A DNA stretch of 64,000 nucleotides from Sesamum alatum (GCA_034509735.1 JACGWO010000002.1:50279115-50343114); one strand, 5' to 3'; shown: positions 12,713 to 24,148, numbered from the stretch's first letter. Notes: generated from the letters alone by a model not told the origin. Translations and numbers: made by a program.

Positions 12713-13207
12713 GATTACTCATATTATAACCTATTATAGGACAAACGGATAAAGTAGAGGATTGAACAACTCCTTCTATTAACGTGATCTTTTGAATTTG
12801 AGGTAAGTATAGTTAATTGGATTTATATATATATATATATATTTATGTGTGTACTCATTGTTTGTTATACCTGATTATGGATTATTGGTTATCTGCCTGG
12901 GTTATGTTATTTGGTCTGTGAAATGGTTATTACGTGTTTATCTATGGCTATGGGGTACGAGATTACTCATATTATAACCTATTATAGGACAAACGGATAA
13001 AGTAGAGGATTGAACAACTCCTTCTATTAACGTGATCTTTTGAATTTGAGGTAAGTATAGTTAATTGGATTTATATATATATATATATTTATGTGTGTAC
13101 TCATTGTTTGTTATACCTGATTATGGATTATTGGTTATCTGCCTGGGTTATGTTATTTGGTCTGTGAAATGGTTATTACGTGTTTATCTATGGCTATGGG
13201 GTACGAG
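12713..13207. repeat. 248-bp tandem duplication inside the solo LTR
   Basis: The segment starting gattactcatattataacc at 12713 is repeated from 12961. The copies are almost the same except for the length of an internal (TA)n run. Confidence 0.85.
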
Positions 13208-13484
13208 TCAGATGAATAATTGTGTGATACTATATTTAATTGTTAAATTGTATTAAAGGATGAAGTTATTATTGGGATACTGCTTGTCGAATGAAACTGA
13301 ATGATGGAGTTATTGATAGGAATACTGTGAATTGAGATAAAGAAATGGCTTACCTAACTGGGGAGCATACTGCAATGGCTCATGATGATATGATTAATGA
13401 CGAGCTGTGTGCTGTCATTAATCATCGGAGATGGGGTGACATATCATACGAGCTGTGTGATATGATTGATGATGGTATATCATA

Positions 13485-13747
13485 TGATGTGATTGTGGTG
13501 TTTAATGAAGGATTAATCGGGAAGATTGCCTCGACACAATTGCACCTCAAGTCTTTAGAGAGAGAAATATTATATGAGTTGTCAAATCAGTGAATAGTAA
13601 CCTCCACTTAAAAAATAATATATCTTGTATTTATAGTGATTTGGTTATTTTATGGTGAGATATAGTGCATATATTTATCATGTGGTTTACACAGAAAATT
13701 ACTCTTATACCCTTGTAAATAAATTATAATTACTATTATATACATCA
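13485..13747 (-). repeat. 3' LTR of the Ty3/gypsy element
   Basis: A 263-bp repeat bounded by TG...CA with the short inverted ends TGATGT/ACATCA. It is nearly identical to 19220-19482. Confidence 0.9.
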
Positions 13748-14059
13748 TACAGTCCCCCACTCTCGGACGGAATACTTCGCAAGAAGCAGTAATCCGGATG
13801 AGAGTAAGAATTCTTTGCAAGAAAAAATTGAAGCGTTGAATGCATGGGTAAGGGCGGGTGGGAATCCATTAATTGTTTTCGAATGAGTTGCTAGAAGACG
13901 TGTAAGAAAACATGGGATGCATCTAAGGCCCCTCAAATAGCACGGTTATTTGAATTAATATTGAAGAGGCTAATCGACCCAAGATTTGTGGCGCAAGCTC
14001 AATACTATTGTTAAAAGTGGCCTAGCTCAAAGTGGTCAAGCCACCTAGCCAGAACAAAG

Positions 14060-14640
14060 CCCAGCTCGAAGCACCTCGAGCCGGTGTGGTCCGCCGTGGT
14101 CCGCCCCAGCTCGAGTCACCTTGAGCTGGTGCGCTGCCCAGCTCGAGGCGGTCGCTGGTGAGCTGCCCAGCTCGAGGCATTGCCTCGAGCTGGGCGGTCC
14201 GGGAGCTGGTGCTCGAGGCACTGCCTCGAGCCCAGGGCAGAGCCGGCGAACCACCCCAGCTCGAGGCAGGTGCAAAGCCGAAGTCGAGAGACCTCGAGGC
14301 AACCTCAGGCTGGGCGGCTCGAGGCAGCCTCGGGCGGCTGTGCCTCGAGCCCGAGTGCCTCAAGCTCGTGCCAGCTCGAGGCTCGTGCCTCGTCCCTCGA
14401 GCTGCAGCTCGAGGCAGCCTCGGGCTGGGCAGTTCGGGCGGCCGTGCCTCGAGCCGGGCGGCCGTGCCAGCTCGGGGCAGCTCCAGCTCGAGGCTGGTGC
14501 CGTCGAGCCGGGCGGTTCATGCCTCGAGCTGGGCTGCCTCCGGAGGGGGAGGGGCTCGAGCTCGAGGCACTCAAGTGCCTCGAGCCCGCTCCAGCACCCG
14601 GGGTTGCGCCCGAGTCTGATGTCACGAGGCCAAGTCGAGG
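14060..14640. repeat. GC-rich CTCGAG-palindrome array
   Basis: About twenty CTCGAG hexamers occur within roughly 520 bp, mostly as GCCTCGAGC or AGCTCGAGGC, embedded in GC-rich DNA between the truncated pol end and the 3' LTR. The spacing is irregular. Open frames occur on both strands because stop codons are rare in GC-rich repeats, and they are not credible genes. Confidence 0.85.
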
Positions 14641-14659
14641 CGCAGCCATGGGGAGGATG

Positions 14660-14690
14660 TTGCATCCGCTGGGATTTGAACCCAGGTCAA
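14660..14690 (-). other. tRNA/SINE-like B-box motif
   Basis: The minus strand carries TGGGTTCAAATCCCAGCG, matching the T-arm/B-box of tRNAs and tRNA-derived SINEs. I could not build an acceptor stem or a convincing A box, so this is not called a tRNA. Confidence 0.3.
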
Positions 14691-15007
14691 AAGGATGGAA
14701 GTAAGTGACCTCAACCATTCCATCATCCCATGCTTTTTGTTCTTTCTTACTCTTACTTTCTACTAGTAGAGGTTACTCTCTTTCATGTGTTTTGAGAAAT
14801 TTCGACGTCGTCTTCGAAAGATGTGACTCCCCATCACACTAGAGGATTTTTATGCATCATGGAAAATGTGATGGGTGCATCACACTAGAGGTTACTCTCT
14901 TTTTTTTTTTTTTTTTTTGGTTTCACCTCATCTCCACCTAACGAGAAGGTGTTTGACCTATGCTCTTTCCGTAGGGCGCTAATTACCGCGGTGGCACTCC
15001 TCTAGGA

Positions 15008-15710
15008 GGATGAGGTCTCCTCCTCTTAACAACACTTCTGCAAGAGGAGCGGGTGCTTAACCTCCGCCTCCAAGAGGAGGGCGTGTTTGGCCTCCGTTTT
15101 CCCTTAATGCTCTCCTCGAGATGACACTTCTAGGAAAATGAGGAGGGGTTCGACCTCCCCTTCCCTTGAGGGCGCTTCTCTTTGGGACGACCCATTTCAG
15201 GAGAGGGAGGCCTCTTTCTCGGGATGACACTCCTCTTGGAGGATGAGGTCTCCTCCTCATAACAACACTTCTACAGGAGGAACGGGTGCTTAACCTCCGC
15301 CTCCAAGAGGAGGGCGTGTTTGGCCTCCGGTTTCCCTTAATGCTCTCCTCGAGATGACACTTATAGAAAAATGAGGAGGGGTTCGACCTCCATTTCCCTT
15401 GAGGGCGCTTCTCTTTGGGACAACCCATTTCAGGAGGGGGAGGCCTCTTTCTCGAGATGACACTCCTCTTGGAGGATGAGGTCTCCTCCTCTTAACAACA
15501 CTTCTGCAGGAGGAGCGGGTGCTTAACCTCCGCCTCCAAGAGGAGGGCGTGTTTGGCCTCCGGTTTCCCTTAATGCTCTCCTCGAGATGACACTTCTAGG
15601 AAAATGAGGAGGGGTTCGACCTCTCTTTCCCTTGAGGGCGCTTCTCTTTGGGACGACCCATTTCAGGAGACGGAGGCCTCTTTCTCGAGATGACCCATTT
15701 CAGGAGGTGG
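15008..15710. repeat. 233-bp tandem repeat, three units
   Basis: The unit starting ggatgaggtctcctcctc begins at 15008, 15241 and 15474, giving exactly 233 bp between starts. It is followed by a partial end to about 15710. The sequence is purine/pyrimidine-biased (gaggagg/cctcctc) and noncoding. It lies in the 3' part of the Ty3/gypsy element. Confidence 0.9.
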
Positions 15711-16085
15711 ATCCTTCTCGTGACAGAGCCTCCCAAGACCTTAGGGCAGACGGGGGAGTGAGATGAGGGGGGTTGCCGATCGCTAACCCTCTGTTTGTAC
15801 TTGAAGATTGATATTTTAGGCTTTTATTTCCTGTAATCGATGTATTAGGAATTTCCTATGCCTTTCTTCCGGCTTCTATAGTCGGATGTTTCAATATGTT
15901 ATCGGCAGTATGTAGTACCTGCATGTTTTCTTCCGACTACTATAGTCGAACATTTATGATATATGTTCAGCAGTTGCATATGATAAGAAACTTGTGTTTC
16001 GGATGTTTTGATATGTGATCGGCCGTGGGTAGTACGGCGTATGTTTTCTTCCGACTACTCTAGTCGGATATTTATGATATATATA

Positions 16086-16372
16086 TCCAGCGGTTACACA
16101 TGGTATGAAACTTGTGTTTTTTAATTCATGTTTATCGGAGGTTGCCTCAAGGGGTGTTTTTGCTCGAGTCCCGGAGTTGATTTTTACCAACTTCAAGGGG
16201 GGCAAATTTTCCGGGGCAACGTTATAAATATCCAGCGGTTTCACATGATATGAAACTTATGTTTTTTAATTCATGTTTATCGGAGGTTGCCTCAAGGGGT
16301 GTTTTTGCTCGAGTCCCGGAGTTGATTTTTACCAACTTCAAGGGGGGCAAATTTTCCGGGGCAACGTTATTA
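16086..16372. repeat. 145-bp tandem duplication
   Basis: The segment starting tccagcggtt at 16086 is repeated from 16231, both running to the gcaacgttat block. Older, degenerate copies of parts of it, including the small hairpin ccgactactatagtcgg, lie upstream at 15860-16080. Confidence 0.85.
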
Positions 16373-16612
16373 GGGAGGATCTCTGTGAAGTTTCGTTTGC
16401 GTGGTCCGGGGCACTTGTTGATGCCTCAAGGGACCTCTCGAAACTTCAGGGATCTCCTTATGGATAAGTTTCATACTACGGCGGAAAAATAACTTCATTC
16501 ATCAAACAGTGTTACAAAAGATAAGGGAACTAGTCGAAAAGAGAGAGGGGGGAAGGGTGAAAGCTCTATTACGTACTGAGTCAAAAGGGAAATTTCACTT
16601 CCCTGCTGATCG

Positions 16613-19180
16613 TCAAGGATAATACTTCTTCAAGTTTGCGACATTCCAAGTGCGTGGGATGCTTTTTCCGTCGAGATGTTGCAACTTGTATGCACTTGCA
16701 TTCACGGGTTTTGCGTCGGGGTTCACGTTGAGGTGGTGCATAGTAACATCGGGTGAAATCCCCTGGAGATCCCCCATACTCCATGCGAACACTTCTTGAT
16801 TCTCTCTAAGAAAACGACTTAGGCGTTCCTCTGCAAGGGGGGTCATTGTGGTACCTATTTTCGTATTTTTTTCCTCGCCTTCCCATGCGAGATTAATTAC
16901 CCTCAACTCCTCAATGGCTTCCACTCTCCTTTCTCTAAACTTCCCTTCCATGGGATCCTCAGGGGTTTCCCATGCTTCGGAAATTGCATTTGTCATAATC
17001 CTTTTTCCTTTCTCATTTGGTCCTCGGCCCTCCAACTTTTCCCTTGACCTCTTAAGGGTGTTCGCGTAACATTCTCTCGCCATTCGTTCATCTCCTATGG
17101 CCTCTCCCACTCCCTCTGGGGTTGGGAACTTAAGTTTCATGTGGAATGTGGATGCTATGGCTCGAAAGAGGTTCAGACTCGGCCTTCCCAAAATGACATT
17201 GTAAACGGACGGCGCCTTAACCACGAGGAATTTCACCATCTTAGTTGATCTTTTAGGGTAGGAGCCCAATGAAAGTGGTAGCGTCACCTCCCCCAATGGT
17301 TCAATTATCTCACCGCTGAACCCGGTGAGTGGGGTGTTAATTTTCCGCAATTGGGCATTGTCGATCCCCAGTTGGACATATGCATCGTAGAATATAATGT
17401 CCGCTCAACTTCCGCTGTCCACCAACACTTTCTTGACCCAGAAGTTGGATAACGTCGCTGAAATTACCAAGGCATCGTTGTTCCGATCTCTCCTCGGATC
17501 CACATCTCGCGAGGTAAAGGAGATTTCCTCTTGCTTCTCTATGCCAACGGTGTGGACTTGGATTGGGGTCTGCCAATGGGCTCCTCTTGCTTTCCGGACT
17601 AGTGCTTTCCTTGCATTTCCGGAGTCCCCACCTGCCGGGCCTCCCGAAATCACTGCTATGACTCCTGCTGTGGGGAGGTTGTCCCCGTTTGGGTCCTGGG
17701 TGGGAGTCGAGGTAGAGGGGGTGCGACTCGGCCCCTGGTTGAATGCTTGTCCTCTTGGACGTTGATTCACGTATTCCCTCAAGTATCCTCGTTGAATCAA
17801 TTTTTCTATCTCGTTTTTGAGGTGGTGGTAGTCCTCTGTCGTGTGCCCCTTGTCCCGATGAAAACGGCAATATTTGTCCGATTTAAGTCTCTTGGGGTTA
17901 TCTTTCATTTTCCTTGGCCATTGGTTGATCAATCCTTGTTGTTCGGCCACCACCAAAATTTCTCCTCTAGAGGCGTTAAGAGGAGTGTAGTGCGTGAACA
18001 CAGTTGGCGGATTGTGCTTACGCTCCTCTTTCTTTCTCGGCTCAATTTCTTCTTCCCTGCTCTTCCTCTTGAAAACGGGGGAAGGATCTGCGGCCTTAAA
18101 CTCCTCTATTCTGATATATTTTTGTGATCGCATAAGTAAATCTTCTAAAGTGGCCGGGGGCTTTCCGGCTATCGACTCCTTGAATCTTCTTGGGAGTAGG
18201 TTTTGTTGGACAATGCTGGCCAACAGCTCATGGTTAATGTGTGGCACCTCGTGCACTGCTTCCACAAATCTTTAAATATAGTCTCTCAGCGACTCTCTTT
18301 CCTTCTGCCGAATAGTGAATAGGTACGCGGCCGTTTTTGGGACCTTCTTGTTCATAGAAAAATGATGTAGGAAGCGATGTGTCAACTGCTCGAGGCTAGA
18401 GATTGTTCCAGCGGGCAGTTGGTTGAACCAAGCTAGAGCGCGTTTTGAGAGTGTGGTGCGGAAGACTTTGCAGTATGCCGTATCGCTCAAATCGTACCAA
18501 TCGATCTTAGCGTAGAATTTGTCTAGATGTTCTTGTGGGTCTCCCGCGCCGTCATATTCTGAGAGGTTCGAGACCTTTACTCCGGCCGGGAGGGCCTCGG
18601 CTAGGATTGCTGAGCTGAAAGAACTACGCCTTGGGGGGGCCACTGCCAAGGGGAGGTAGGGATCCTCCATCACTCTTGAAGGTAAAGGTGCCGTGGGCTG
18701 CCTTGATTGTGGGGGGCGTTGGTCCGAGTCCTGGGCAACCTATGGTCTGGAAACTCTGCTGTTCACCTCTTCCCGCCTCTGCTCATTCCCCTCGGGAGCC
18801 GAGGATTCTTCTCGACTTCGGCGAAGGGAAGGAGGGGGTGGGTTCATGGGGTGGTTGTTCGCAAATTGCGCCACTGCTTGTGCGGCTGCACGAGTGGTGG
18901 CATCTTGGATCAGCGCCAGCAATGCTTCTTGTGTCAGCTGGATCGTTGCTCCTTGGGGTGGGGCGCCTCCTAGAGGAGGAGCTTCGTTTTGAGGTTGTTC
19001 ACAGGGTGGGTCCTGTCCAAGAGGTGGTCCAGCCACTCCGTTCGGGGGATCTTGTCCATGGGGGTGGGGATTGTCCATGGGTGATTGTTCGTGGGGTGGA
19101 TGCAGTTCTGCCCCATTTTCATGAGTCTCTGGGGCAATGTCCATCCCTTGAACGTCGCGTGCTCGTGACCTGGTTTGCAT
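16613..19180 (-). pseudogene. Degenerate gag-protease polyprotein of the Ty3/gypsy element
   Basis: One continuous reading frame runs from about 19180 to 16613, interrupted by three in-frame stops at 18742-18740, 18274-18272 and 17407-17405. In order it shows a Pro/Gln-rich N-terminal gag, a Retrotrans_gag-like domain (around 18530-18300), a basic region with a zinc-finger-like segment (around 17890-17840) and the aspartic protease site LVDSGS at about 17410-17425. The third stop falls directly after that site. Downstream is a segment typical of the start of reverse transcriptase (around 16740), which then jumps to a short tail typical of the end of integrase. Most of pol is therefore deleted, and the element cannot move by itself. 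Confidence 0.8.
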
Positions 19181-19200
19181 TCTCAATGTGAGGCAATGGT

Positions 19201-19219
19201 TTCCCACAGACGGCGCCAA
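19201..19219 (-). other. Primer-binding-site-like sequence
   Basis: Directly inside the 5' LTR the minus strand reads TGGCGCCGTCTGTGGGAA. The leading TGG and the TGGCGCCGT block fit the 3' end of a tRNA-Asp-like acceptor, although the remaining bases diverge from what I would expect for that tRNA. Confidence 0.5.
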
Positions 19220-19482
19220 TGATGTGGTTGTGGTGTTTAATGAAGGATTAATCGGGAAGATTGCCTCGACACAATTGCACCTCAAGTCTTTAGAGAGAGA
19301 AATATTATATGAGTTGTCAAATCAGTGAATAGTAACCTCCACTTAAAAAATAATATATCTTGTATTTATAGTGATTTGGTTATTTTATGGTGGGATATAG
19401 TGCATATATTTATCATGTGGTTTACACCGAAAATTACTCTTATACCCTTGTAAATAAATTATAATTACTATTATATACATCA
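19220..19482 (-). repeat. 5' LTR of the Ty3/gypsy element
   Basis: Direct-repeat partner of 13485-13747, with the same 263-bp length and about 99% identity by eye. It abuts the TCATA duplication. Confidence 0.9.
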
Positions 19483-20176
19483 TCATACGAGCTGTGTGCT
19501 GTGTGATATCATTGATGGGGTACCATACGAGTTGTGTGCTGTGCGGTACCGAGAAAAAAAAGAAGAAGATATTATGATTGAGATGGTGGTAGCCGACAAT
19601 GACCATTGATCGATGCACTCTAGCTTGGGTAAGCGGGGCCCTAAGGAAATAAATAATGAAGTTGAGTATTAGGTGTAGATTGATATATGATTGTTGGTAT
19701 ATGTTATTTATTATATTGTTTGTAAATTGCATGATATTCATTTTATTGTGTATGTGTGTGTATATGTATATATAAGTCGATTACCTATACTTATTGAGTA
19801 GACAGCTCATCCCTTGCCAATATTTTTCAGGATATAAGCCACAATGACTAGCTGAATTGGATCATAAGCCGTGCTGCCAGTCTTATTACGTGGGTCAACA
19901 GTGATATCTTGGGTTGAGATTTTTAGCTACATAACTACAGAGATATTAGATTTTTATTTGAATTTGTACCTCACAATTTATTGGTTTTAACATAAATTTC
20001 TTGTAAAATGAGTTTAATTATATAGAGGATGTCTTACAATTAGTGATATTAAAGCGTAACGTTGTAGGGGGTGCTACAAAAATTACATAAATATATATTA
20101 TAATTTGAAAAAATAATATAATATATATTTATTATATACACAATTATATATATACATAATATATATTATATATATA

Positions 20177-20560
20177 ATGGATGTGGACGGCGACGGCCCG
20201 CCGCCGCCTCAGTGGAGACGACGACTGTCGCTGCCGCCTCAGTGGAGACGACGACCGTCGCCGCGCAACCCCTGGGCGACGACGACATCGCCCAGACTAT
20301 TCTGGGCTACGTCGCCGTCACCCAGAACGAAAGCTGTCGCCCCCGATTTGGGCGACGACTCGCCCAGAAAATGGGCGAATCGTCGTCGCCCTGTTTGGGC
20401 GACCGCGGTCACCCAGAAAAGTAAAGGGCGTCACCGTCGCCCTCCCTTGGCGACGGCGACGCTCCTCTCTTCTTTGGGCGACAATCGTCGTTGCCCAGGG
20501 GCTTGCCGCGACGGTCGACCTCCGCCTTTGATGCGACGGTCGATCGTCGCCGCCAGTGTA
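20177..20560. other. GC-rich island with CGACG-type low complexity
   Basis: A sharply bounded GC-rich block made of gcgacgacg / cgtcgccc variants, surrounded by almost pure AT sequence. Several frames are open on the plus strand, but the composition looks like a diffuse repeat. It may be captured DNA carried by the long-TIR element. Confidence 0.5.
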
Positions 20561-21162
20561 TGTAATATATATATATATATATATATATACTTACATATAT
20601 AAATTTTTAAATATTATAAATTGATATATTTATATGATAAATATTATGTGTATTAAATAATATAATTTAAACAATTTGATACATTTTTTTATTTTATATT
20701 TTATTAAATATTTAAATTATTATTTTTAAAATGAAAGAATAAGAAAAATATTATTTTAAATTTTAAACAATGAATTAAAAATGATTTAATTCAACAATGT
20801 AAAAATATTAAAAAAATTACTATTTTATTTTAAATACAGATAATTGTAATTTTTTGTACATAATATAACTTAATGCTTAATGCCACCTTGGCAACTAATT
20901 CCATGTCACATGTTATTTTTTTTAATTAAATCCATGTAGTTTCCATGCCATATACAATTAGCCAATAAAATCGTTTTCCCCAATTTAAATTGCCACGTCA
21001 GATTCCAGTGACGTTTTACGAAAAGTTTAGATAAAATTCAGTAAAAAGTGGACCAAAATTGAGCAAATTAAAAATGTTACTGGATCATTTTAAAATCCTA
21101 GAAAGTTACTGGACTAAAATGAGAATAACCTATAGTTACAGGACCAAGAATGCCTTTAAGCC

Positions 21163-22549
21163 ATATATATATATCATTAGAAAAACCTTAATATTTAATT
21201 ATGATTAATTGTCATGGTTAAAAACAAATAGCCATAGTGAATAGTCAGTCACTACGATCATACAATAGTTATTGACCATAGAATTTACGAGTGTGACTAA
21301 AATATTTGTTATGATTTTTATTTATTAGGCTTATAACTATAACAAAAAGAGTTTGTCAGAGCTTAATTGATTAATGTTGTTAAATCAAACGCGTTTGTCC
21401 CAAGGTATCTTTAAAATATTTCACTTTTTAGTTTAGTCAGAGAAAATAATAATATTACCTTCTGCTAATAGGCAACAAAAAATGATGTACCATCAAGTTT
21501 ACTTTTGCAATAACATAGATCTTTAGGCTTAATTGTATTTACTGCCCCATATATTAGGGGTGGTAAAATAAGGACCTTAAATATAGGGGTGGCAAATAGT
21601 GCCCCAATTTTTTTATTTTTTTTTTGTAATTACGGAACTCTGGCTACTGGATTTTGAAGATGGCCGAAATTTGCTGATGTGGACAAAAATTAGGATTTTT
21701 TTTTGGACTTTTGCTGATATGAAATTGTAATAAAAAACCAATTGCCAACTAAGATATTTTCTTATTTTTTTCTGCCACATAAGCACTTACTTGGAAAATC
21801 CCCTAAAATTATAAAAAATAATATTAGTATTTTATAATATTAGAAAATTTAAAATTTACTTACCACTTTTTTATTGGCTTAAATTGAAGTAAATTTCTCT
21901 AGCACTTGTGTATATTGAGTAATGTCCGCAATTACTTAAATCAAATATGAAATAAATTCTCATCCTGATTTTGCACATACATCAAGTGTGTCCTGTAAGC
22001 TAGTTTTTATAATTGAAGATGCCCTTCCAGTGTCTTCAATTTTCAGTCTGTGGTGTTTTTCTTCCAAATTACTTGACCAATTTTCACTTTTTTATTCTTA
22101 ACATCTAATTTTCTCTCTCTCTTCTCGACTTTCATGTTTCTTTTTCTTCTCCCACCTTTGTATCATTTACTTTTCCTAACTTCTTTTTGTTCTAACTCTT
22201 TTTGTTTATTCAATTATAGTATATATTTTTAAAAATTAACAATTTCTCAAATTTTGAATCAATTGTGCCCAAGCGCCAATATATATATATATATATATAT
22301 ATATGATTTGGAGTCACTAGTTGCTAAGTATTATAATTATGTCATGGTTTCAGTTTCGACCCACCTCCGTTTCAGCCCATCTCTAAGATGGGCCGAAACA
22401 CATGGAAAAAGGCATACAATGAGACCTAAGAGTTTCTTAACAAAAATAGACACGGATGGGTTTAAATTCCACACAAATAACCATAAAATAAATGTTAAAA
22501 CTTGTAACCATGCGGCCATTTTCCAAAAAAAAGAAACAGAGCATCATCA
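21163..22549. other. Gene-free DNA before P450 copy 3
   Basis: AT-rich. About 21173-21340 resembles 24864-25060, a transposon remnant that at the latter site begins with CACTA. About 21530-21650 has a short foldback of the 'ggggtggtaaaataaggacc' type. A (TA)n run lies at about 22277-22304. From about 22468 the sequence is the conserved P450 3' UTR. Confidence 0.45.
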
Positions 22550-24148
22550 TCAAACAACATATTTTACCCTAAGTCTTGGAATCATAAACAAAGGTTTTTC
22601 CCTCTTCAATGCTCCATCAAAGACATCAGCCGTATCAAGATTCATAGGGTTTTCCCCATCAGGCAGGCTCCAATCAAAGTAATGGATTAAACACGCAGCC
22701 ATCAGCTGAATATTTCTGAACCCCATTTGAAATCCAGGACAAATTTTTCGTCCTGAGCTGAAAGGTATAAACTCAAAATGATTTCCCTTGAAATCGATTT
22801 TCGAGTTGAGAAACCTGTTAGGTCTAAAGCTTGTGGCGTCCTCCCAGTTTCCAGGATCCAGGTGAATAGCCCAAGCATTCACCAGCACTACGCTATCCTT
22901 GGGGATTGTGTAATCATTCACGACACATTTTTCTAGGGTCTGATGTGGTAATAGAAATGGCCCTGGAACGTGGAGTCTCAGTGTTTCCTTTACACAGGCT
23001 TGGAAATATTCACATGTGGAGAGGATTGAGTCGTTGATCATGGTATTTTTCGTTCCAATGGCTTGTGTGATTTCTAGACGAACCTAGGATAAAATATCTT
23101 GGTTCCGCATCAACTCTACTATCAACCATATTGTTGTTATCACTGTTGTTGTGGTTCCAGCTGCCAATAGCGCCTACATATATGTATGAAACAGCCCTCA
23201 AGATTATAATATATATGTACTGATTCATTCTATTATGCAGTTATATTAAAAAGAAGTTGATGATACCATTAATACTAAAAGTATATGGTCGTCGGGAAAT
23301 GCATTGTCGACGAGGACATCTAAGAAATCTCGAGCATTATGATCAATACTTCCATTTCTTGACCTTCTTTCCTTGAGAATATCTTCCCACACACACATCA
23401 CCTTCCGTTGCAAAATCTTTCCCCCTCTTTTAGTCCAAAAATCAACCCTTTTCAGAACTGGAAATATATCAACCAGCCCAGGAGCCGCAGCCATCGCCAT
23501 GATTTCACCCACCAAACCCGTCACCATTTCCTCGTTTCTGACGTCCCCTCTTCTATAGCCAAGCATGTTTCTTGAAGCTAAAAGATTCCCAAAGATATTG
23601 AAAACCGTCGTGTTTAGTACATCATCAAGCTTAACTACTTCACCTTCTTTCTCAACCAAATAGTCCATTATCTCCACCAGCACCTTTTGCTTCCTCACTT
23701 TGCCTTTTGACTCAACTTCTCTTAAAGAGGAGAAGAGATCATTAATGGTGCAGTGTGTGGATTTCGACAACGACGTATCGTCGGACGTCGACGTCATGAA
23801 TGATTGTATTGCTCCGGGCATTGCATAACATAGTGACGGTAAGTACCTCCCGGAGAAAACCCGGTCGTGAGTTTTGAGAATGGCCTTGGCTGTGGCTGAT
23901 GATGAATGCAACTACTACTAGTTGGGGCACCAAAACCTAATGGAGATGAGCGGACCGTAGATTCTAGCTAGGTTACGAAAGGCAACATGGGGTTCGTTTC
24001 TAAGTTGGGAAATGTTGAATAAGAGTTGCCAAACATTAGGGCCTGGTGGAAGCTTTGCTGATGCCCCTAACAACAAATGCTTTAAGGTACTGATGAAGAT
24101 GAAGATGAAGAGAAGAGGTAGAAAGAGAAGTGCGGCCAGTTGTATCAT
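22550..24148 (-). pseudogene. Cytochrome P450 copy 3, disrupted
   Basis: Same two-exon layout: exon 1 about 24148-23267 and exon 2 23173-22550, with a short intron of about 93 bp. Defects seen: in exon 1, +2 and +1 length changes around 23905-23940 create a local frameshift with a TAG; in exon 2, an Arg codon has become TAG at 23086-23084. The I-helix reads AGTTTT, so the conserved acidic residue is lost too. The heme loop GRKICPG is still present. Exon 1 shares the extra MTSTS segment near the C-helix with copy 5, so those two copies group together. The conserved 3' UTR and promoter elements remain. Confidence 0.9.

Larger units (their letters stand above)
13485..19482 (-). mobile_element. 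Ty3/gypsy LTR retrotransposon, pol-deleted, TSD TCATA
   Basis: A 263-bp LTR (TGATGT...ACATCA) occurs at 13485-13747 and 19220-19482 in direct orientation, with about three mismatches. The 5-bp duplication TCATA lies at 13480-13484 and 19483-19487. The coding frame is on the minus strand, so the right LTR is the 5' LTR. Next to it is a primer-binding-type sequence starting TGGCGCCGT, and beside the other LTR is a purine-rich tract. The interior encodes gag and protease but lacks nearly all of reverse transcriptase, RNase H and integrase. The LVDSG protease motif and gag type suggest the Tat-like branch. The element sits inside the solo LTR. Confidence 0.9.
11629..20078. mobile_element. Probable solo LTR of a large gypsy-type element, interrupted
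   Basis: It begins TGTAACGTCC and ends GGTGCTACA, with near-matching flanks gaaat / aaaat. Removing the nested 6-kb element leaves about 2.4 kb, the size of the long LTRs of some plant chromoviruses. A second LTR and internal genes are absent, so a solo LTR is the simplest reading. A 248-bp tandem duplication lies inside it. The family assignment is inferred from general appearance only. Confidence 0.5.
11363..21162. mobile_element. Large long-TIR element hosting nested retroelements
   Basis: The left end (11363-~11620) and right end (~20890-21162) are inverted repeats of about 260 bp, both beginning ggcttaaagg and sharing 'ttctcattttagtccagtaa' and the 'ctgacgtggcaatttaaatt' block. Both flanks are (TA)n, compatible with a 9-bp ATATATATA duplication. 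Subtracting nested elements, the original element was about 1.3 kb. It carries a GC-rich segment at 20177-20560. It belongs with the foldback/Mutator-like family that is common across the window. Confidence 0.65.

Noticed and set aside
14022..14718. Up to 195-codon ORFs on both strands in the CTCGAG region
   Set aside because: Open frames arise from GC-rich repeat composition with few stop codons; overlapping on all frames and without family features.
14640..14740. Possible tRNA gene on the minus strand
   Set aside because: A B-box-like T arm is present, but no acceptor stem, anticodon arm or A box could be assembled.
15057..15428. 123-codon minus ORF
   Set aside because: Generated by the 233-bp tandem repeat; repeats in the protein mirror the DNA repeat.
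20177..20602. Arg/Pro-rich plus-strand ORFs up to 141 codons
   Set aside because: Low-complexity GC-rich island ending in a (TA)n run; no initiation context or homologous domain recognised.
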